Assembly (NCBI GenBank): GCA_031296915.1
Contig: JAVDPC010000016.1
Coordinates: 62,001 to 126,000 of the forward strand
Length of the DNA: 64,000 nt
Source of the DNA: Cerasicoccus frondis
Lineage (GTDB): Bacteria; Verrucomicrobiota; Verrucomicrobiia; Opitutales; Cerasicoccaceae
Direction: 5' to 3'
Within the stretch, counting starts at the first letter, position 1. Each line of letters opens with the position of its first letter. Under the pieces are notes generated by a model, which was given only the letters and a program-made list of their open reading frames with translations, was not told the origin of the DNA and did not search any database. The position numbers were made by a program, and so were the translations under genes. This document shows, piece by piece, positions 16,771 through 26,683 of this stretch.

Positions 16771-17391
16771 TTAACGTCGACGCCTCTGAGCAGCAAAAAC
16801 CAATCCGACTAAGCCTACAATGAATGCGTATGTTTGCGGTTCGGGCACGGCAGCAATAGTATAACTCGCAATTTTAAGATCATCGCCAATAAATCCGCTA
16901 TAATTGACGATGGACGAGTCACTAGGCAGAACTAGATTGCTGTCTTCGTAAAAACCATATGGTGAAGAAATTGTCGCACTATCATTTGCAAACCAAATAA
17001 TAGCAAAAGTCATACCAGAAGTGATCGGGGACCCCGAGGAAGAAAGAGGCACATCTGAAACCTCATCAGCATATCCTGGCAAAAACGCAATTGGAGGCCC
17101 CGTCTCGGTCTCGTTCAGCGTAGAACCAAAAGTATACCAGTCATCTGTATCAACGCCCCCAACTTGCAAATAGGTTCCACCCCCAGTTCCAAGGCTCGAA
17201 ATATCAAAAGAATTGTAAGCACCCTCCAAGAACCCATCCCCACCAGTATCGACTACGATGGCGTAGCTCATTCCACTGGAAGCAATGCCAGATTCATCAG
17301 CAAAATTACCGGAACGAATTTGAATGCCAACTGTGCCAAAGGCAACAACTGGTAAAAACAGTAAAGCAACTAAAGCTTTAGAGCGATTCAT
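16771..17391 (-). CDS. PEP-CTERM sorting-domain exported protein
   Basis: The 206-residue protein has a signal peptide (about 1-19), an acidic Gly/Ser-rich middle, and a C-terminal PEP-CTERM signal: VPEP, a hydrophobic helix, and the basic end AQRRRR. PEP-CTERM proteins are processed by exosortase and reach the outer surface or matrix. No exosortase is in the window. It lies between two other secreted-protein genes with similar base composition. Confidence 0.88.
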   Translation of the reverse strand: MNRSKALVALLFLPVVAFGTVGIQIRSGNFADESGIASSGMSYAIVVDTGGDGFLEGAYNSFDISSLGTGGGTYLQVGGVDTDDWYTFGSTLNETETGPPIAFLPGYADEVSDVPLSSSGSPITSGMTFAIIWFANDSATISSPYGFYEDSNLVLPSDSSIVNYSGFIGDDLKIASYTIAAVPEPQTYAFIVGLVGLVFAAQRRRR

Positions 17392-17412
17392 ATCAGGAAA
17401 GTATCGAGGTTG

Positions 17413-18441
17413 TTATTCGGAAAGGTAAGATTGAACTGCTGTCCAAACTACATTTTCTGCATTAGCGGCTGGCTTACGAAGAATGTAGCTTTGTCCCGGT
17501 TGTAAGAAAAATTGATTGGGAACATCAGTAGGATCATCGACACGGGTACCACCATCGTACCAACCATAACCTTCGTAGTAAATTATTGAGTTTGATGGTG
17601 CTTTGTTCTGTGCAGCCAAATCATTGTCGAAGATAAGAAGCTCAGTAAGATTGGCAATATTAAGGTCTACATTACCAATCATTTCTGGGATTGGACTGAG
17701 AAATACAATGCGATTATCCTGCTGTACGCCACTATCAATCGTTCGCAGAATTGAACGATGTGCCTCCATAGGAACCCCCCCTGCTATTACGAGTTGGTAG
17801 TCCGAGCCACTGCTATTTCGCAGAGTCAAAGCCTCATAAGGAAAAAGTATATTATTTTCAACAGGAGTGCCACCATCATACCAGCCATATCCAGTGTAAT
17901 GCTGGTAAGAATTTGATGCTGCTAGATTGGTGCCTGCAATATTATTGCTATACAATAGCAGCTCTATGTCATTCGGCCCATCAGAATCGATTAAAGCACC
18001 AGGGGTCCAGTGGGGAATGATTTTAATAGTGTCCCCTGTTTCCATACCTGTCGCAACATCAGCCAGATCATCGTCCTCACCTAAACCATAAGGGTCTAGG
18101 TCGACGGTAATTGAGTTAGAATCATTTGATGTAATAGTATAGAAGGCACCCTCCTTTGCTCCAGTAGCGAAAAGAACATAGTAGTGGTCGTCTTGCACGC
18201 CATCTTCGTATACGAACTCATCGATGCTCCAATCTGGACTTCCATTCAGAATAATCTGATTTTCGCTAACCGACAGGACTGTCCCCTGAAATGCTATTGG
18301 TCGCGTAAAAGGAATACCGATTGCGGTATCACTACCCGCAGGGCAGTCGATCACCATCCCACCCAAGATTTCGGTGGTGGCGGCATTTAGAGGAGCGGCG
18401 AGTGCAAGGCCCGCCAAGACTGTAAGGTGGGAAATTTTCAT
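17413..18441 (-). CDS. Secreted protein with duplicated GYGWYDGGT units (TIGR02597-like)
   Basis: The 342-residue protein has a signal peptide (about 1-20). Two related units are visible: YTGYGWYDGGTPV followed by a segment ending YQLVIAG (about 180-225), and YYEGYGWYDGGTRV followed by QSYILRKPA (about 285-335). The overall look matches the TIGR02597 family of Verrucomicrobia secreted proteins; I hold that from memory and cannot check it. It is probably surface-associated; function unknown. Confidence 0.65.
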   Translation of the reverse strand: MKISHLTVLAGLALAAPLNAATTEILGGMVIDCPAGSDTAIGIPFTRPIAFQGTVLSVSENQIILNGSPDWSIDEFVYEDGVQDDHYYVLFATGAKEGAFYTITSNDSNSITVDLDPYGLGEDDDLADVATGMETGDTIKIIPHWTPGALIDSDGPNDIELLLYSNNIAGTNLAASNSYQHYTGYGWYDGGTPVENNILFPYEALTLRNSSGSDYQLVIAGGVPMEAHRSILRTIDSGVQQDNRIVFLSPIPEMIGNVDLNIANLTELLIFDNDLAAQNKAPSNSIIYYEGYGWYDGGTRVDDPTDVPNQFFLQPGQSYILRKPAANAENVVWTAVQSYLSE

Positions 18442-18627
18442 GAGAGGACTAGACTAGTTAAAATCATTCAGTCGTATCATCGCGTTTTTTTCAAGGCTAT
18501 AATAGCATGTGAGGATTAAGATTAGCTTAATCCAATGCAACAATTAGGTGTTTTACGTTTTTTTGTCGGCTGCGAGCGGCCCAAAACGCTATTTGGAATG
18601 AAATTAGTTCTCAAATTGGATTGATTT

Positions 18628-18642
18628 TTGGAATCATTCCAA
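18628..18642. promoter_or_regulatory. Fur-type 7-1-7 operator
   Basis: TTGGAATCATTCCAA is a perfect 7-1-7 palindrome, the architecture of Fur and PerR boxes. It lies 14 bp before the ATG of the Fur-type gene, so autoregulation is likely. A half-site TTGGAAT occurs at 18593-18599. I saw no copy directly before sufC. Confidence 0.75.
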
Positions 18643-18656
18643 TTTAGTTATTCGGC

Positions 18657-19103
18657 ATGATAAATTTGACCAATACCGCGAAAGCTAACCTCGAGGATGC
18701 GCTAGCCCGCAGTGGCCTGCGCTCCACGCGGCAGCGCGAACAAATCTACGCGGTATTGCTCAAGCGGCGTGATCACCCGACAGCCGACGAAGTCTACGCC
18801 CGCGCGAAGGAAGTCATGCCCACCATCTCCCTCGCCACCGTCTACAATTGCCTGGAAACCCTGGTTGACTGCAGCCTGGTGAAGAAGCTCAACTACGAGC
18901 GCGAGCCCAGCCGCTTTTGCCCGAATGACGGCGAACACGCCCACTTTCTCGACGAGGCGGATGGCCGGGTTTACGACATTTTATTGCCCGAAGATTTCCA
19001 AAATACTGTGAGCAAGATCCTCCCCCGCGGCTTTGAAGCGAAAAAAGTCAAGTTGACCTTCACTGGATACGCTCCCAAAGACCTGGACACCAATTCTTTA
19101 TAA
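18657..19103 (+). CDS. Fur-family metalloregulator, probable suf regulator
   Basis: The 148-residue protein has the Fur winged helix (RSTRQREQIYAVLL, HPTADEVYARAKE, SLATVYNCLETLV) and a shortened dimer domain. Metal-site residues equivalent to PerR His37 (HPTADE), His91/His93 (EHAH) and Asp104 (GRVYDI) are present. The Asp85 position reads Cys in SRFCPND. Both CxxC pairs of the structural zinc site are absent. It is followed by the suf genes after 106 bp, so control of Fe-S assembly in response to iron or redox state is the natural inference. Confidence 0.88.
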   Translation: MINLTNTAKANLEDALARSGLRSTRQREQIYAVLLKRRDHPTADEVYARAKEVMPTISLATVYNCLETLVDCSLVKKLNYEREPSRFCPNDGEHAHFLDEADGRVYDILLPEDFQNTVSKILPRGFEAKKVKLTFTGYAPKDLDTNSL

Positions 19104-19168
19104 ACAAGCGTGCGCCATTTCGGCGCTAGGATTTCCGTCTTCAATCAGCCGCCTCAATCCAACAACAC

Positions 19169-19205
19169 CCCCAACTCCACACTTTCGAACCTCCGAACTT
19201 TAAAA
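19169..19205. repeat. Degenerate word repeat before sufC
   Basis: Read on the minus strand it contains AAGTTCGGAGGTTCGAAAGT, which differs at one base from the segment at 6514-6533. It ends just before the sufC start and may sit in its leader. Confidence 0.6.
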
Positions 19206-19209
19206 AGTC

Positions 19210-19968
19210 ATGTCACTCGAAATCAAAAACCTGAACGTCAACATTGGCGAAAAGCAGATCCTGCGCGACTTCTCCCTGGAAGTGCCCGCAGGCCAAGTCC
19301 ACGCAATCATGGGCCCCAATGGCACCGGCAAGAGCACCTTGGCCAAGGCGCTCGCTGGCCATGAAGATTACGAAATCAGCGGCGGCGAAGCCCTGCTCGA
19401 CGGCGAAAACGTCGTCGGCATGGAGCCCGACGAAATTGCCCGTCTCGGCTTGTTTGTGGCGTTCCAATACCCGGTGGAAATCCCCGGCGTGACCATCGCC
19501 AACTTCATCCGCGCAGCCCTGCAGGCGCGCCTGCCCGAGGGCGAAAAGATCGTCGCCACGGACTATTACAAGACGCTCCGTGCGCACATGGACGAGCTCA
19601 AGATCGACCGCAGCTTCTCCAGCCGCTCCGTCAACGACGGTTTTTCCGGTGGTGAAAAGAAGCGTTGCGAGATCCTTCAGATGAAGATGCTCGACCCGAA
19701 ATACGTCATTATGGACGAAACCGACTCTGGTCTCGACATTGACGCGCTGAAGATCGTTGCCGAAGGCGTCAACAACATGCGCTCGCCCGACCGCGGCTTC
19801 CTCGTCATCACCCACTACCAGCGCCTGCTCGACTACATCGTGCCGGACGTCGTCCACATCATGTGGGATGGCCGCATCGTCAAGACTGGCGACAAGAACC
19901 TGGCCCTTGAAATGGAAGCCAAGGGCTACGACTGGGTGAAGGAGGAGTTGGCATCCGCTACGGCGTAG
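19210..19968 (+). CDS. sufC: Fe-S cluster assembly ATPase SufC
   Basis: SufC is the ABC-type ATPase of the SufBCD scaffold that builds Fe-S clusters in the cytoplasm. Walker A is GPNGTGKST (35-43), the signature region is [14 protein letters not shown], and Walker B is [15 protein letters not shown]. The 252-residue length is normal. It is the first suf gene after the Fur-type regulator. sufB follows only after a four-helix-bundle gene, an unusual interruption. Confidence 0.97.
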   Translation: MSLEIKNLNVNIGEKQILRDFSLEVPAGQVHAIMGPNGTGKSTLAKALAGHEDYEISGGEALLDGENVVGMEPDEIARLGLFVAFQYPVEIPGVTIANFIRAALQARLPEGEKIVATDYYKTLRAHMDELKIDRSFSSRSVNDGFSGGEKKRCEILQMKMLDPKYVIMDETDSGLDIDALKIVAEGVNNMRSPDRGFLVITHYQRLLDYIVPDVVHIMWDGRIVKTGDKNLALEMEAKGYDWVKEELASATA

Positions 19969-20006
19969 CGGATTCAACGGTTAGTATTGTAGGTAGTGTT
20001 AGTAAA

Positions 20007-20455
20007 GTGAGTAAAGTTGATGGCGACCTGGAAGACATTTGAGGATATTGACGCCTGGCAAAAAGCCAGAGTGTTGACCCGGGATGTCTACGCGGTGACC
20101 AGCAATGGCGTTGCAGCTAAAGATTTTGGGCTACGCGACCAGATCCAACGCAGCGCGGTTTCTGTCATGTCAAACATCGCAGAAGGATTTGGGCGTGGAG
20201 GAAACCGTGAATTTTCCCAGTTTCTACATGTCGCTCGCGCCTCACTAGCCGAGCTCAAAAGTCAATTATACGTCATGTTGGACGTAAACTACATGGAGCA
20301 AGAGACCTTCAATTCACTCTATCAGCAAGCATCTCAAATCGAAGTCCGCATAAACGGCCTGATCAAGCACCTTCGCAGCAGCGACATCCGTGGAGCTAAA
20401 TTCGAAGTCCGCGAACCGGAGGAACTAGAATTCGCCCAACCATAACCTTACTCAC
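20007..20455. repeat. Short GT-rich inverted repeats flanking the four-helix-bundle gene
   Basis: GTGAGTAAAG (20007-20016) before the gene is matched in inverse orientation by CTTACTCAC (20447-20455) after it, one base short. Both lie in low-complexity runs of GTAAAG/GTGTAG-type words (about 19983-20016 and 20447-20485). They could be remains of the element that brought in the gene. Confidence 0.45.
20020..20445 (+). CDS. Four-helix-bundle protein (23S rRNA IVP-like)
   Basis: The 141-residue protein matches the four-helix-bundle family (TIGR02436) first described from 23S rRNA intervening sequences: [13 protein letters not shown] at the start, [22 protein letters not shown], then [14 protein letters not shown] and C-terminal helices. 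Cellular function of the family is unknown; these genes often move. Start at the ATG 20020; a TTG lies one codon upstream. Here it sits between sufC and sufB, with GT-rich inverted repeats on both sides, which suggests insertion into the suf operon. Confidence 0.88.
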   Translation: MATWKTFEDIDAWQKARVLTRDVYAVTSNGVAAKDFGLRDQIQRSAVSVMSNIAEGFGRGGNREFSQFLHVARASLAELKSQLYVMLDVNYMEQETFNSLYQQASQIEVRINGLIKHLRSSDIRGAKFEVREPEELEFAQP

Positions 20456-20494
20456 CTTTCACACCCTACACACTTTACACACCCTATTTCAGCC

Positions 20495-21904
20495 ATGAGC
20501 ACCGAGACACCAGAAATCAACATCGACCGCAGCAAGGGCGATTTCTCCTTTAAAGAAGACTACGCTTACGACGCCGGCATCGGCCTGTCGCCGGACACCA
20601 TTGACTACATCTCCAACGTCAAGGGGGAGGACAAGTGGATCAATGAATTCCGCCAGAAGGCGCTCAAGATATTCGAAGGCAAGCCCATGCCCACGCACTG
20701 GGCCAGCGATGACCTCAACACCATCAAGTTCGAGGACGTCCGCTACTACCTGTCCAAGGGCCAGAAACCGTCCCGCACCTGGGACGACGTGCCCGACGAC
20801 GTGAAGGAAACCTTCGAACGCCTCGGCATCCCCGAGCAGGAGCGTGCGTTCCTCGCCGGCGTGGAAGCGCAGTTCGACTCCGAGGCCGCCTACTCCCGCA
20901 TGAAGGAGGAGATGGAAAAGCTCGGCGTGATCTTTGTCGGCCCGCACGAAGGCCTCCACGAGCACCCGGAAATCTTCAAAAAGTTCTTCGGCAAAGTTAT
21001 CCCGATCGGCGACAACAAGTTCTCCGCTCTCAACAGCGCTTGTTTCTCCGGCGGCAGCTTCATTTACGTGCCCAAGGGCGTGAAGGTCGCCCAGCCGCTG
21101 CAAGCCTACTTCCGCATCAACGCGGAAAACTTCGGCCAGTTCGAGCGCACGTTGATCATCGCTGACGAGGGTTCGGAAATCACCTACATGGAAGGCTGCA
21201 CCGCGCCGAAGTTTGAGACCGCCACCCTGCACGCGGCCGTCGTGGAGCTCGTTGCCTTGAAGGGCGCCAAGATCCAGTACATCACCGTGCAAAACTGGTC
21301 CAACAACGTCTTCAACCTCGTCACCAAGCGTGGCATGGCCGAGGAAGACGCCGAGATCCGCTGGATCGACTGCAACATCGGCAGCCGCCTGACCATGAAG
21401 TATCCCGGCGTCGTGCTCAAGGGCGAGCGCGCTCGCGGCGAAGTCATTTCCATCGCGTTGGCCAACGACGGCCAACACCAGGACACCGGCGCAAAGATGA
21501 TCCACGCCGCCTCGAACACGACCTCGAACGTCATTTCGAAGTCCATCTCAATTGGCGAGGGCCGCAGCACTTACCGCGGGCAGGTCCACATTCCCAAGCG
21601 CCTGACCAACTGCAAGAACAACACTGAGTGCGACGCGTTGCTCATCAACACCAACTCGCGCACCGACACTTACCCGGCGATCACCGTCCGCGGCGACCAC
21701 AACTCCGTCCAGCACGAAGCCAGCGTCTCCAAGGTCAGCGCCGAGCAGATCTTCTACATGCAGCAGCGCGGCCTACCCGAGGGCGAGGCAATGTCGCTCG
21801 CGGTCAACGGCTTCATCAACGACCTCGCACGCGAGTTCCCCATGGAATACTCCGTCGAGCTGAAGCGCCTGATCGACCTGGAGATGGAAGGCTCGGTCGG
21901 CTAA
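20495..21904 (+). CDS. sufB: Fe-S cluster assembly protein SufB
   Basis: SufB is the scaffold subunit on which the Fe-S cluster forms with SufC and SufD. The 469-residue protein has the conserved core [45 protein letters not shown], and the C-terminal [13 protein letters not shown] segment containing the conserved Cys. It is followed by sufD after 64 bp. Length and motifs are normal. Confidence 0.97.
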   Translation: MSTETPEINIDRSKGDFSFKEDYAYDAGIGLSPDTIDYISNVKGEDKWINEFRQKALKIFEGKPMPTHWASDDLNTIKFEDVRYYLSKGQKPSRTWDDVPDDVKETFERLGIPEQERAFLAGVEAQFDSEAAYSRMKEEMEKLGVIFVGPHEGLHEHPEIFKKFFGKVIPIGDNKFSALNSACFSGGSFIYVPKGVKVAQPLQAYFRINAENFGQFERTLIIADEGSEITYMEGCTAPKFETATLHAAVVELVALKGAKIQYITVQNWSNNVFNLVTKRGMAEEDAEIRWIDCNIGSRLTMKYPGVVLKGERARGEVISIALANDGQHQDTGAKMIHAASNTTSNVISKSISIGEGRSTYRGQVHIPKRLTNCKNNTECDALLINTNSRTDTYPAITVRGDHNSVQHEASVSKVSAEQIFYMQQRGLPEGEAMSLAVNGFINDLAREFPMEYSVELKRLIDLEMEGSVG

Positions 21905-21968
21905 TCAAGCACCGGTTTCAACCAACCGGTTTCTGCATTCTGAATTCTTAATTTTGCATTTACCTACC

Positions 21969-23300
21969 ATGTCAGTCGTCACGACCACCACCGACACCGA
22001 AAAATTCAGCGAGGAGAACTTCCGCCATCACCTGGATGCGTTCTGGTTGAACGCGCCCTGGGTGCAGGAGCTCAAGGAGCAAAGCTGGAAGGCTTATCAG
22101 GAATTGCCATTGCCCACGCGCAGCGATGAGCGCTACCGCTTCACCGATCTGCGCAAGCTCAAGCTCGACGGCTATCGCCCGGCTCAGGAGCCCACCGCAG
22201 AGCAAAAAGCAGCCGCCATCGAACGCAGCAACATCGTGGGCGATCCTTCAGGGAAACTCGTCTTCGGTGATAATTTCCTGCTCGAGTTCGAAGGCGTCAG
22301 CGAGGAGCTCGCCGCCAAGGGCGTCATCTGGATGCCCCTTTGCCAAGCGGTCATCGAGCACCCCGACCTCGTCAAAAAGTATTTCCTGGAGGAAGAAAAC
22401 CAGCTCGGCTCGGAAAAGCTCCTGGCCCTGCACAACGCGTTCTTCCACGGCGGCAGCTTCCTTTACGTGCCCAAGGGCGTGGAAATCGAGCAGCCGATTT
22501 GCGCTTATTATTGGTCGGTCGAGTGCAACGAAGCGATCTTCCCGCACACCCTGCTCGTCGTCGAAGACAACGCCAAGGTCGACTTTGTGGACTACTATGG
22601 CAGCCTCGACGAAGGTTGCTGCTCCACCCTCTCCTGCGGCGTAGGCACCATCTACGCAGGCCCGGGCGCGCAGGTCTTCCGCAAGATCGTGCAGAACTTC
22701 AACGATGAGGCGCTTTCCTTCCAGTTGGAGGCCAACATCGCCGACCGCGACAGCCAGGTAAAGACCATCGCCGTCAACCTTGGCTCCCAGTACGCGCGTT
22801 TGCAGAACCACACCCGCATCGTCGGCCCTGGCGCCGACGTGAAAATGTATGGCCTGACCGTCTCCAAGAGCGAACAGGAGTTCGACCAGCGCACCTTGCA
22901 GATACACGAAGCGCCCAACGCCGTCAGCGACTTGCTCTTTAAGAACGCGCTGCTCGATGACTCGCGCACAATTTTCTCCGGCCTGATCAAGGTCGCCAAA
23001 GACGCCCAGCAGACCGACGCGTATCAAACGAATCGCAACCTGCTTCTCTCCAAGACCGCCGAGGCCAACAGCCTGCCCGGCCTGGAGATCGAGGCCAACG
23101 ACGTGAAGTGCTCCCACGGCGCCACCACTGGCCAGGTCGACGAGAACGAACTCTTCTACCTGATGGCCCGCGGCATTCCGCAACAAACCGCTTACCAACT
23201 GCTCGTCTTCGGCTTCTTCGAAGAAATCGTCGAAAAGATCAGCAACGAAGAGCTCCGCGAGAACGTCCGCAAGCTCGTGCAGGCTAAATTTGCTCAATAG
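21969..23300 (+). CDS. sufD: Fe-S cluster assembly protein SufD
   Basis: SufD is the partner of SufB in the SufBC2D complex. The 443-residue protein shares the SufB/D core (HGGSFLYVPKGVEIEQPICAYYWS) and ends with the conserved region QTDAYQTNRNLLLS..CSHGATTGQVDENELFYLMARGI. The ATG at 21969 is preferred over an in-frame TTG at 21954. The upstream spacer is an AT-rich run of TTCTGAATTCTTAATTTTGC type. A strong hairpin follows the gene at 23341. Confidence 0.96.
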   Translation: MSVVTTTTDTEKFSEENFRHHLDAFWLNAPWVQELKEQSWKAYQELPLPTRSDERYRFTDLRKLKLDGYRPAQEPTAEQKAAAIERSNIVGDPSGKLVFGDNFLLEFEGVSEELAAKGVIWMPLCQAVIEHPDLVKKYFLEEENQLGSEKLLALHNAFFHGGSFLYVPKGVEIEQPICAYYWSVECNEAIFPHTLLVVEDNAKVDFVDYYGSLDEGCCSTLSCGVGTIYAGPGAQVFRKIVQNFNDEALSFQLEANIADRDSQVKTIAVNLGSQYARLQNHTRIVGPGADVKMYGLTVSKSEQEFDQRTLQIHEAPNAVSDLLFKNALLDDSRTIFSGLIKVAKDAQQTDAYQTNRNLLLSKTAEANSLPGLEIEANDVKCSHGATTGQVDENELFYLMARGIPQQTAYQLLVFGFFEEIVEKISNEELRENVRKLVQAKFAQ

Positions 23301-23340
23301 CCCGCAAATAGAAGTGAGTTTCCAAAATTGCAATTAAGGT

Positions 23341-23378
23341 AAACGCCCTGTACTGGTTTATGCCAGTATGGGGCGTTT
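23341..23378 (+). terminator. Intrinsic terminator after sufD containing the mscS start codon
   Basis: Outer arms AAACGCCC (23341-23348) and GGGCGTTT (23371-23378) plus inner arms TACTGG and CCAGTA form a stem followed by T residues. The ATG of the next gene (23368-23370) lies in the descending arm, so full-length transcripts would fold the start codon into the hairpin. Confidence 0.7.
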
Positions 23379-25236
23379 TGCATTCACCTTAATCATCCTT
23401 GCCAGTCTGGTAACGCTACAGCTGCGATTGGGCGCTGCAGATAAGGCAGACTACAATCCGGTCACGCCGCTTGAGGACCCCGAGGCGATTCTGCCTCTGC
23501 TGGAGGAATTGGCGTCCACCAAGCCACGTCCCGAGGGCGCCTTCGTGATGCATCCGCCCAACACGAGCAGCCCGCGAGACACCATGGTCAGCTTCCTGAA
23601 GATGACCCAGCGCTTCTACGACCTGATATCGGCGGAGAATTACTCGCCGCAGGATCGAATCGAGGTGTTTTATCTCTTCGCCCAGATGGAGGACTTTTTC
23701 GACCTGCGCCAAGTGGCCCCGTCCATGCAACGTGATTACGCAACCGCCAGCGCCATCTACCTGCGCGAGGTAATCGACCGGGTCGGCCTCCCCCCTCTGA
23801 ATGAGATTCCGGACGAGGAGATGATGCACGAAGCCATCGATAAAGGCTTTCCCGCCCGCTGGCAAATGCCCGAAATGCCGTTTGAAGTCGTGCGCGTCGA
23901 CGAGGGGGAAAACGCCGGTCACTACGTCTTTAGCGATGAGACGCTCCGCGAGGTGCGCCCGCTCTTTAACGACCTGCGCCAGATGCCCTACAAGACCCAT
24001 GCCGCCGAGGACTTTTACTATTACTTCTTCCTGACGCCCAACCCAGTCATCCCCACGGCCATCATCAATTCGCTGCCCGAGTGGATGTTAGTCGATATCT
24101 ACGAGCAAACGGTCTGGCAATGGCTCTCGATGTTCATCGTGATCTGTCTGGCCCTCGCCAGCATCTTCCTCGTCAGATGGATCGTTGAGCTCCTGGGGCG
24201 TAACCGCCCTGATTCGACGCGTCACATTCTGGGGCTGATCACGCCAGCCTACACAGTCTTGGCCTGCTATGTAACCTATGACTTGGTGGACGATAAAATC
24301 TTCATCACGGGCGATGTGTTCCAGGTCTTTGTTTACGCGCTGTTCTCCGTGGTGCTCGCCTCCACAATCGCGATGACGTTTATGGCCGGAACCATTGTGG
24401 CGGATGTCGTTGCCCGCTCGGAGCGCTTTAAAACAGAGTCATTTGACTCGCATTTAGCCCGCATCGGGATCCGCCTGCTCAGCATCATCGCCTGCCTGGC
24501 AATCTTGATCCAGGGCCTGCAACACGTGGGCTTTTCCCTGGCAACCGTCATCGCAGGCGCGGGCGTGACTGGCCTGGCCGTCGCCTTGGCCGCACAAAGC
24601 ATGCTGCGCAATATTTTTGGCGGACTCATGATCCTGCTCGATAAGCCCTTCCGCGTGGGCCATCGCGTCAAGATCGGCGATGCAGACGGCGCCATCGAGG
24701 AAATTGGCCTGCGCTCCACCCGCATCCGCCTGCTCAATGGACACGTCACCACCATTCCCAATGACAAAGTTGCCGACGCCGAAATCGAAAACATCGGCAT
24801 GCGCCCATACATTCGCCGCGTCACCAGCATCGCCATTACCTACGACACGCCGCAGGAGAAAATCCAACGCGCCGTGGAAATCATCCGCGACCTCCTGGCC
24901 GTCCCCGAGGGCTACACACCCGGCGAACAAACCGAGCACCCCAACGAATGCATCAACCAGCCAGACTTCCCCCCTCGCGTATTCTTCAACGAGTTCAACC
25001 CCTCCTCGCTCAACATCCTGATGATCTACTGGTATCACCCGCCCGCCTATTGGGACTTCCTGGAATTCAGCCAGAACATCAACGAGCAGATCATGAAGCA
25101 ATTCAACGAGTCGGGCATCGAATTTGCGTTTCCGACGCAGACGATTCATCTTGCCGGAGAAAAGGTAACTCCATTTCCTCAAATTGAGGCTGATACCAAC
25201 GAGAAAAATCCAAAATCAGACAACTCACCATCATGA
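23368..25236 (+). CDS. MscS-family mechanosensitive channel with large periplasmic domain
   Basis: The 622-residue protein has a signal peptide (about 1-24), an unusually large extracytoplasmic N-terminal region (about 25-250), several membrane helices (about 255-420), and the MscS pore helix and beta domain ([40 protein letters not shown]). MscS channels release solutes on hypo-osmotic shock. The start codon lies inside the terminator-like hairpin after sufD. The gene overlaps sufT by 4 bp, so it is embedded in the suf operon although no Fe-S role is evident. Confidence 0.92.
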   Translation: MGRFAFTLIILASLVTLQLRLGAADKADYNPVTPLEDPEAILPLLEELASTKPRPEGAFVMHPPNTSSPRDTMVSFLKMTQRFYDLISAENYSPQDRIEVFYLFAQMEDFFDLRQVAPSMQRDYATASAIYLREVIDRVGLPPLNEIPDEEMMHEAIDKGFPARWQMPEMPFEVVRVDEGENAGHYVFSDETLREVRPLFNDLRQMPYKTHAAEDFYYYFFLTPNPVIPTAIINSLPEWMLVDIYEQTVWQWLSMFIVICLALASIFLVRWIVELLGRNRPDSTRHILGLITPAYTVLACYVTYDLVDDKIFITGDVFQVFVYALFSVVLASTIAMTFMAGTIVADVVARSERFKTESFDSHLARIGIRLLSIIACLAILIQGLQHVGFSLATVIAGAGVTGLAVALAAQSMLRNIFGGLMILLDKPFRVGHRVKIGDADGAIEEIGLRSTRIRLLNGHVTTIPNDKVADAEIENIGMRPYIRRVTSIAITYDTPQEKIQRAVEIIRDLLAVPEGYTPGEQTEHPNECINQPDFPPRVFFNEFNPSSLNILMIYWYHPPAYWDFLEFSQNINEQIMKQFNESGIEFAFPTQTIHLAGEKVTPFPQIEADTNEKNPKSDNSPS

Positions 25237-25793
25237 GCGCCAATAACCAACGGGTCCTTTCCCGCGACGTCGAAGCCACGGTCATCCCGGCCGGGGATAA
25301 AGTAACCCTTCCTTCCGGCTCGAAGGTCGACATCACGCATCGCCTCGGCGGCAACTTCACCGTGGTCTGCGACTACGGCATGTTCCGCATCCTCGGAAAC
25401 GACGCTGACGCCCTCGGCGAAGAAACGCCTGATAGCGCCAAGAAAACGGAGGCCGCAGACGGCTCAGCCGAACACGCCGGACCGCCCGCTGAAGACGCTA
25501 TTTGGGATGCGCTCAAATCCGTCTACGACCCGGAAATCCCGGTCAATATCGTCGACCTCGGCCTCGTTTACTCGATGCAGGTCATGTCTGAGAGCGACCA
25601 ATACCACGTCTCGGTCCAGATGACGTTGACGGCGCCCGGTTGCGGCATGGGCCCGGCCATCGCCGAAGACGCCAAGGGCCGCGTTGAGTCTGTGCCCGGC
25701 GTTGACTCCGCCCAGGTGGACATTGTCTGGGACCCACCCTGGACCCAGGACATGATCACCGAAGAAGGCAAGATGGAGCTGGGGCTGATTTAA
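25233..25793 (+). CDS. sufT: Fe-S assembly protein SufT (MIP18/DUF59 family)
   Basis: SufT helps mature Fe-S proteins. The 186-residue protein has the N-terminal domain of the long SufT form ([23 protein letters not shown]) and the C-terminal DUF59 domain ([28 protein letters not shown] with the conserved Cys, VDIVWDPPW). It starts within the end of the MscS gene (ATGA overlap) and closes the suf cluster. sufS and sufU/sufE are not in the window. Confidence 0.95.
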   Translation: MSANNQRVLSRDVEATVIPAGDKVTLPSGSKVDITHRLGGNFTVVCDYGMFRILGNDADALGEETPDSAKKTEAADGSAEHAGPPAEDAIWDALKSVYDPEIPVNIVDLGLVYSMQVMSESDQYHVSVQMTLTAPGCGMGPAIAEDAKGRVESVPGVDSAQVDIVWDPPWTQDMITEEGKMELGLI

Positions 25794-25911
25794 CCCCCAG
25801 CCCCCATGACTCAACGCGATCAAAGCACAGGCGGGACGCCTATGCTACTTGATGCTGGCAATTTACCTTTTTGATTGGAAATTCCGCACTTTCCGCATCA
25901 CATTACCTACC

Positions 25912-26532
25912 ATGATCCAATCCATAGCGAAAACTCCTGTTTCAGACTGCGGCGACGAGAAAAAGAAAGACGCCGATAAGGGTGGCATCCAGATGCAGAT
26001 GGAAAAGAAGTTCCTCGAGGAACGGAAGATCTTCCTCTGGGGCGAAGTCAATGATGAGTCCATGAAGACCATCATGGAAAAAATGCTTTATCTCGAAGCG
26101 GAAAAACCCGGCGAAGAGATCAAGTTTTACATCAACAGCCCGGGCGGCTCGATCACCGCTGGCATGGCGGTCTACGACACCATGCAGATCATCAGCTCGC
26201 CGATCAGCTGCATCGTCCACGGCATGGCCGCCTCCATGGGCAGCATTCTGCTTTCGGGCGGAACCAAGGGCCGACGCTTCGTCTTCCCGCACTCCCGTGT
26301 ATTGATTCACCAACCGCTGATCATGGGCCGCATCGTGGCGCCGGCGGTGGACATCAACATCCAAGCCGAAGAAATGGAAAAGCTTCGCGAAGAGCTCAAC
26401 CGCATCCTCTCCGAAGCCTCTGGCCAGCCCATCGACAAAATCCGCAAGGATACGGATCGTGACTTCTACCTGAACGCCAAGGAGTCCATCGAATACGGCT
26501 TGGCGGACGCCATTTTCGAAGGCCCGCTCTAA
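25912..26532 (+). CDS. clpP: ATP-dependent Clp protease proteolytic subunit
   Basis: ClpP forms the barrel-shaped peptidase that degrades proteins unfolded by ClpX or ClpA. From the ATG at 25912 it has 206 residues; the frame is open to 25849. The catalytic Ser108 is in GMAASMGS, His133 in VLIHQP, and the Asp lies in the TDRDFYL stretch. The N-terminus is about 30 residues longer than the mature enzyme and charged, perhaps a propeptide. No clpX follows; a REP pair lies directly after the stop. Confidence 0.95.
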   Translation: MIQSIAKTPVSDCGDEKKKDADKGGIQMQMEKKFLEERKIFLWGEVNDESMKTIMEKMLYLEAEKPGEEIKFYINSPGGSITAGMAVYDTMQIISSPISCIVHGMAASMGSILLSGGTKGRRFVFPHSRVLIHQPLIMGRIVAPAVDINIQAEEMEKLREELNRILSEASGQPIDKIRKDTDRDFYLNAKESIEYGLADAIFEGPL

Positions 26533-26552
26533 AGTGGCAGCAGCTCATCTTC

Positions 26553-26639
26553 AGGTGGAGCCCGGTGTCCCTACCGGGCTGTTCCATCCTGTTGAATGAG
26601 AGGCAACAATGAGCCCGGTAGGGACACCGGGCTCCACCT
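26553..26639. repeat. Paired REP element (REPIN-like) after clpP
   Basis: Two 28-nt arms (26553-26580 and 26612-26639) are perfect inverted copies around a 31-nt loop. Each arm is itself a hairpin, AGCCCGGT..ACCGGGCT, with GGTGG on its outer side, the layout of REP sequences mobilised by RAYT transposases. It sits between convergent clpP and the TIGR03790 gene. Confidence 0.85.
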
Positions 26640-26683
26640 TTCAAGCAGATAAATGAAACTGAGGCGTGGATTTCTTCCGCGCC

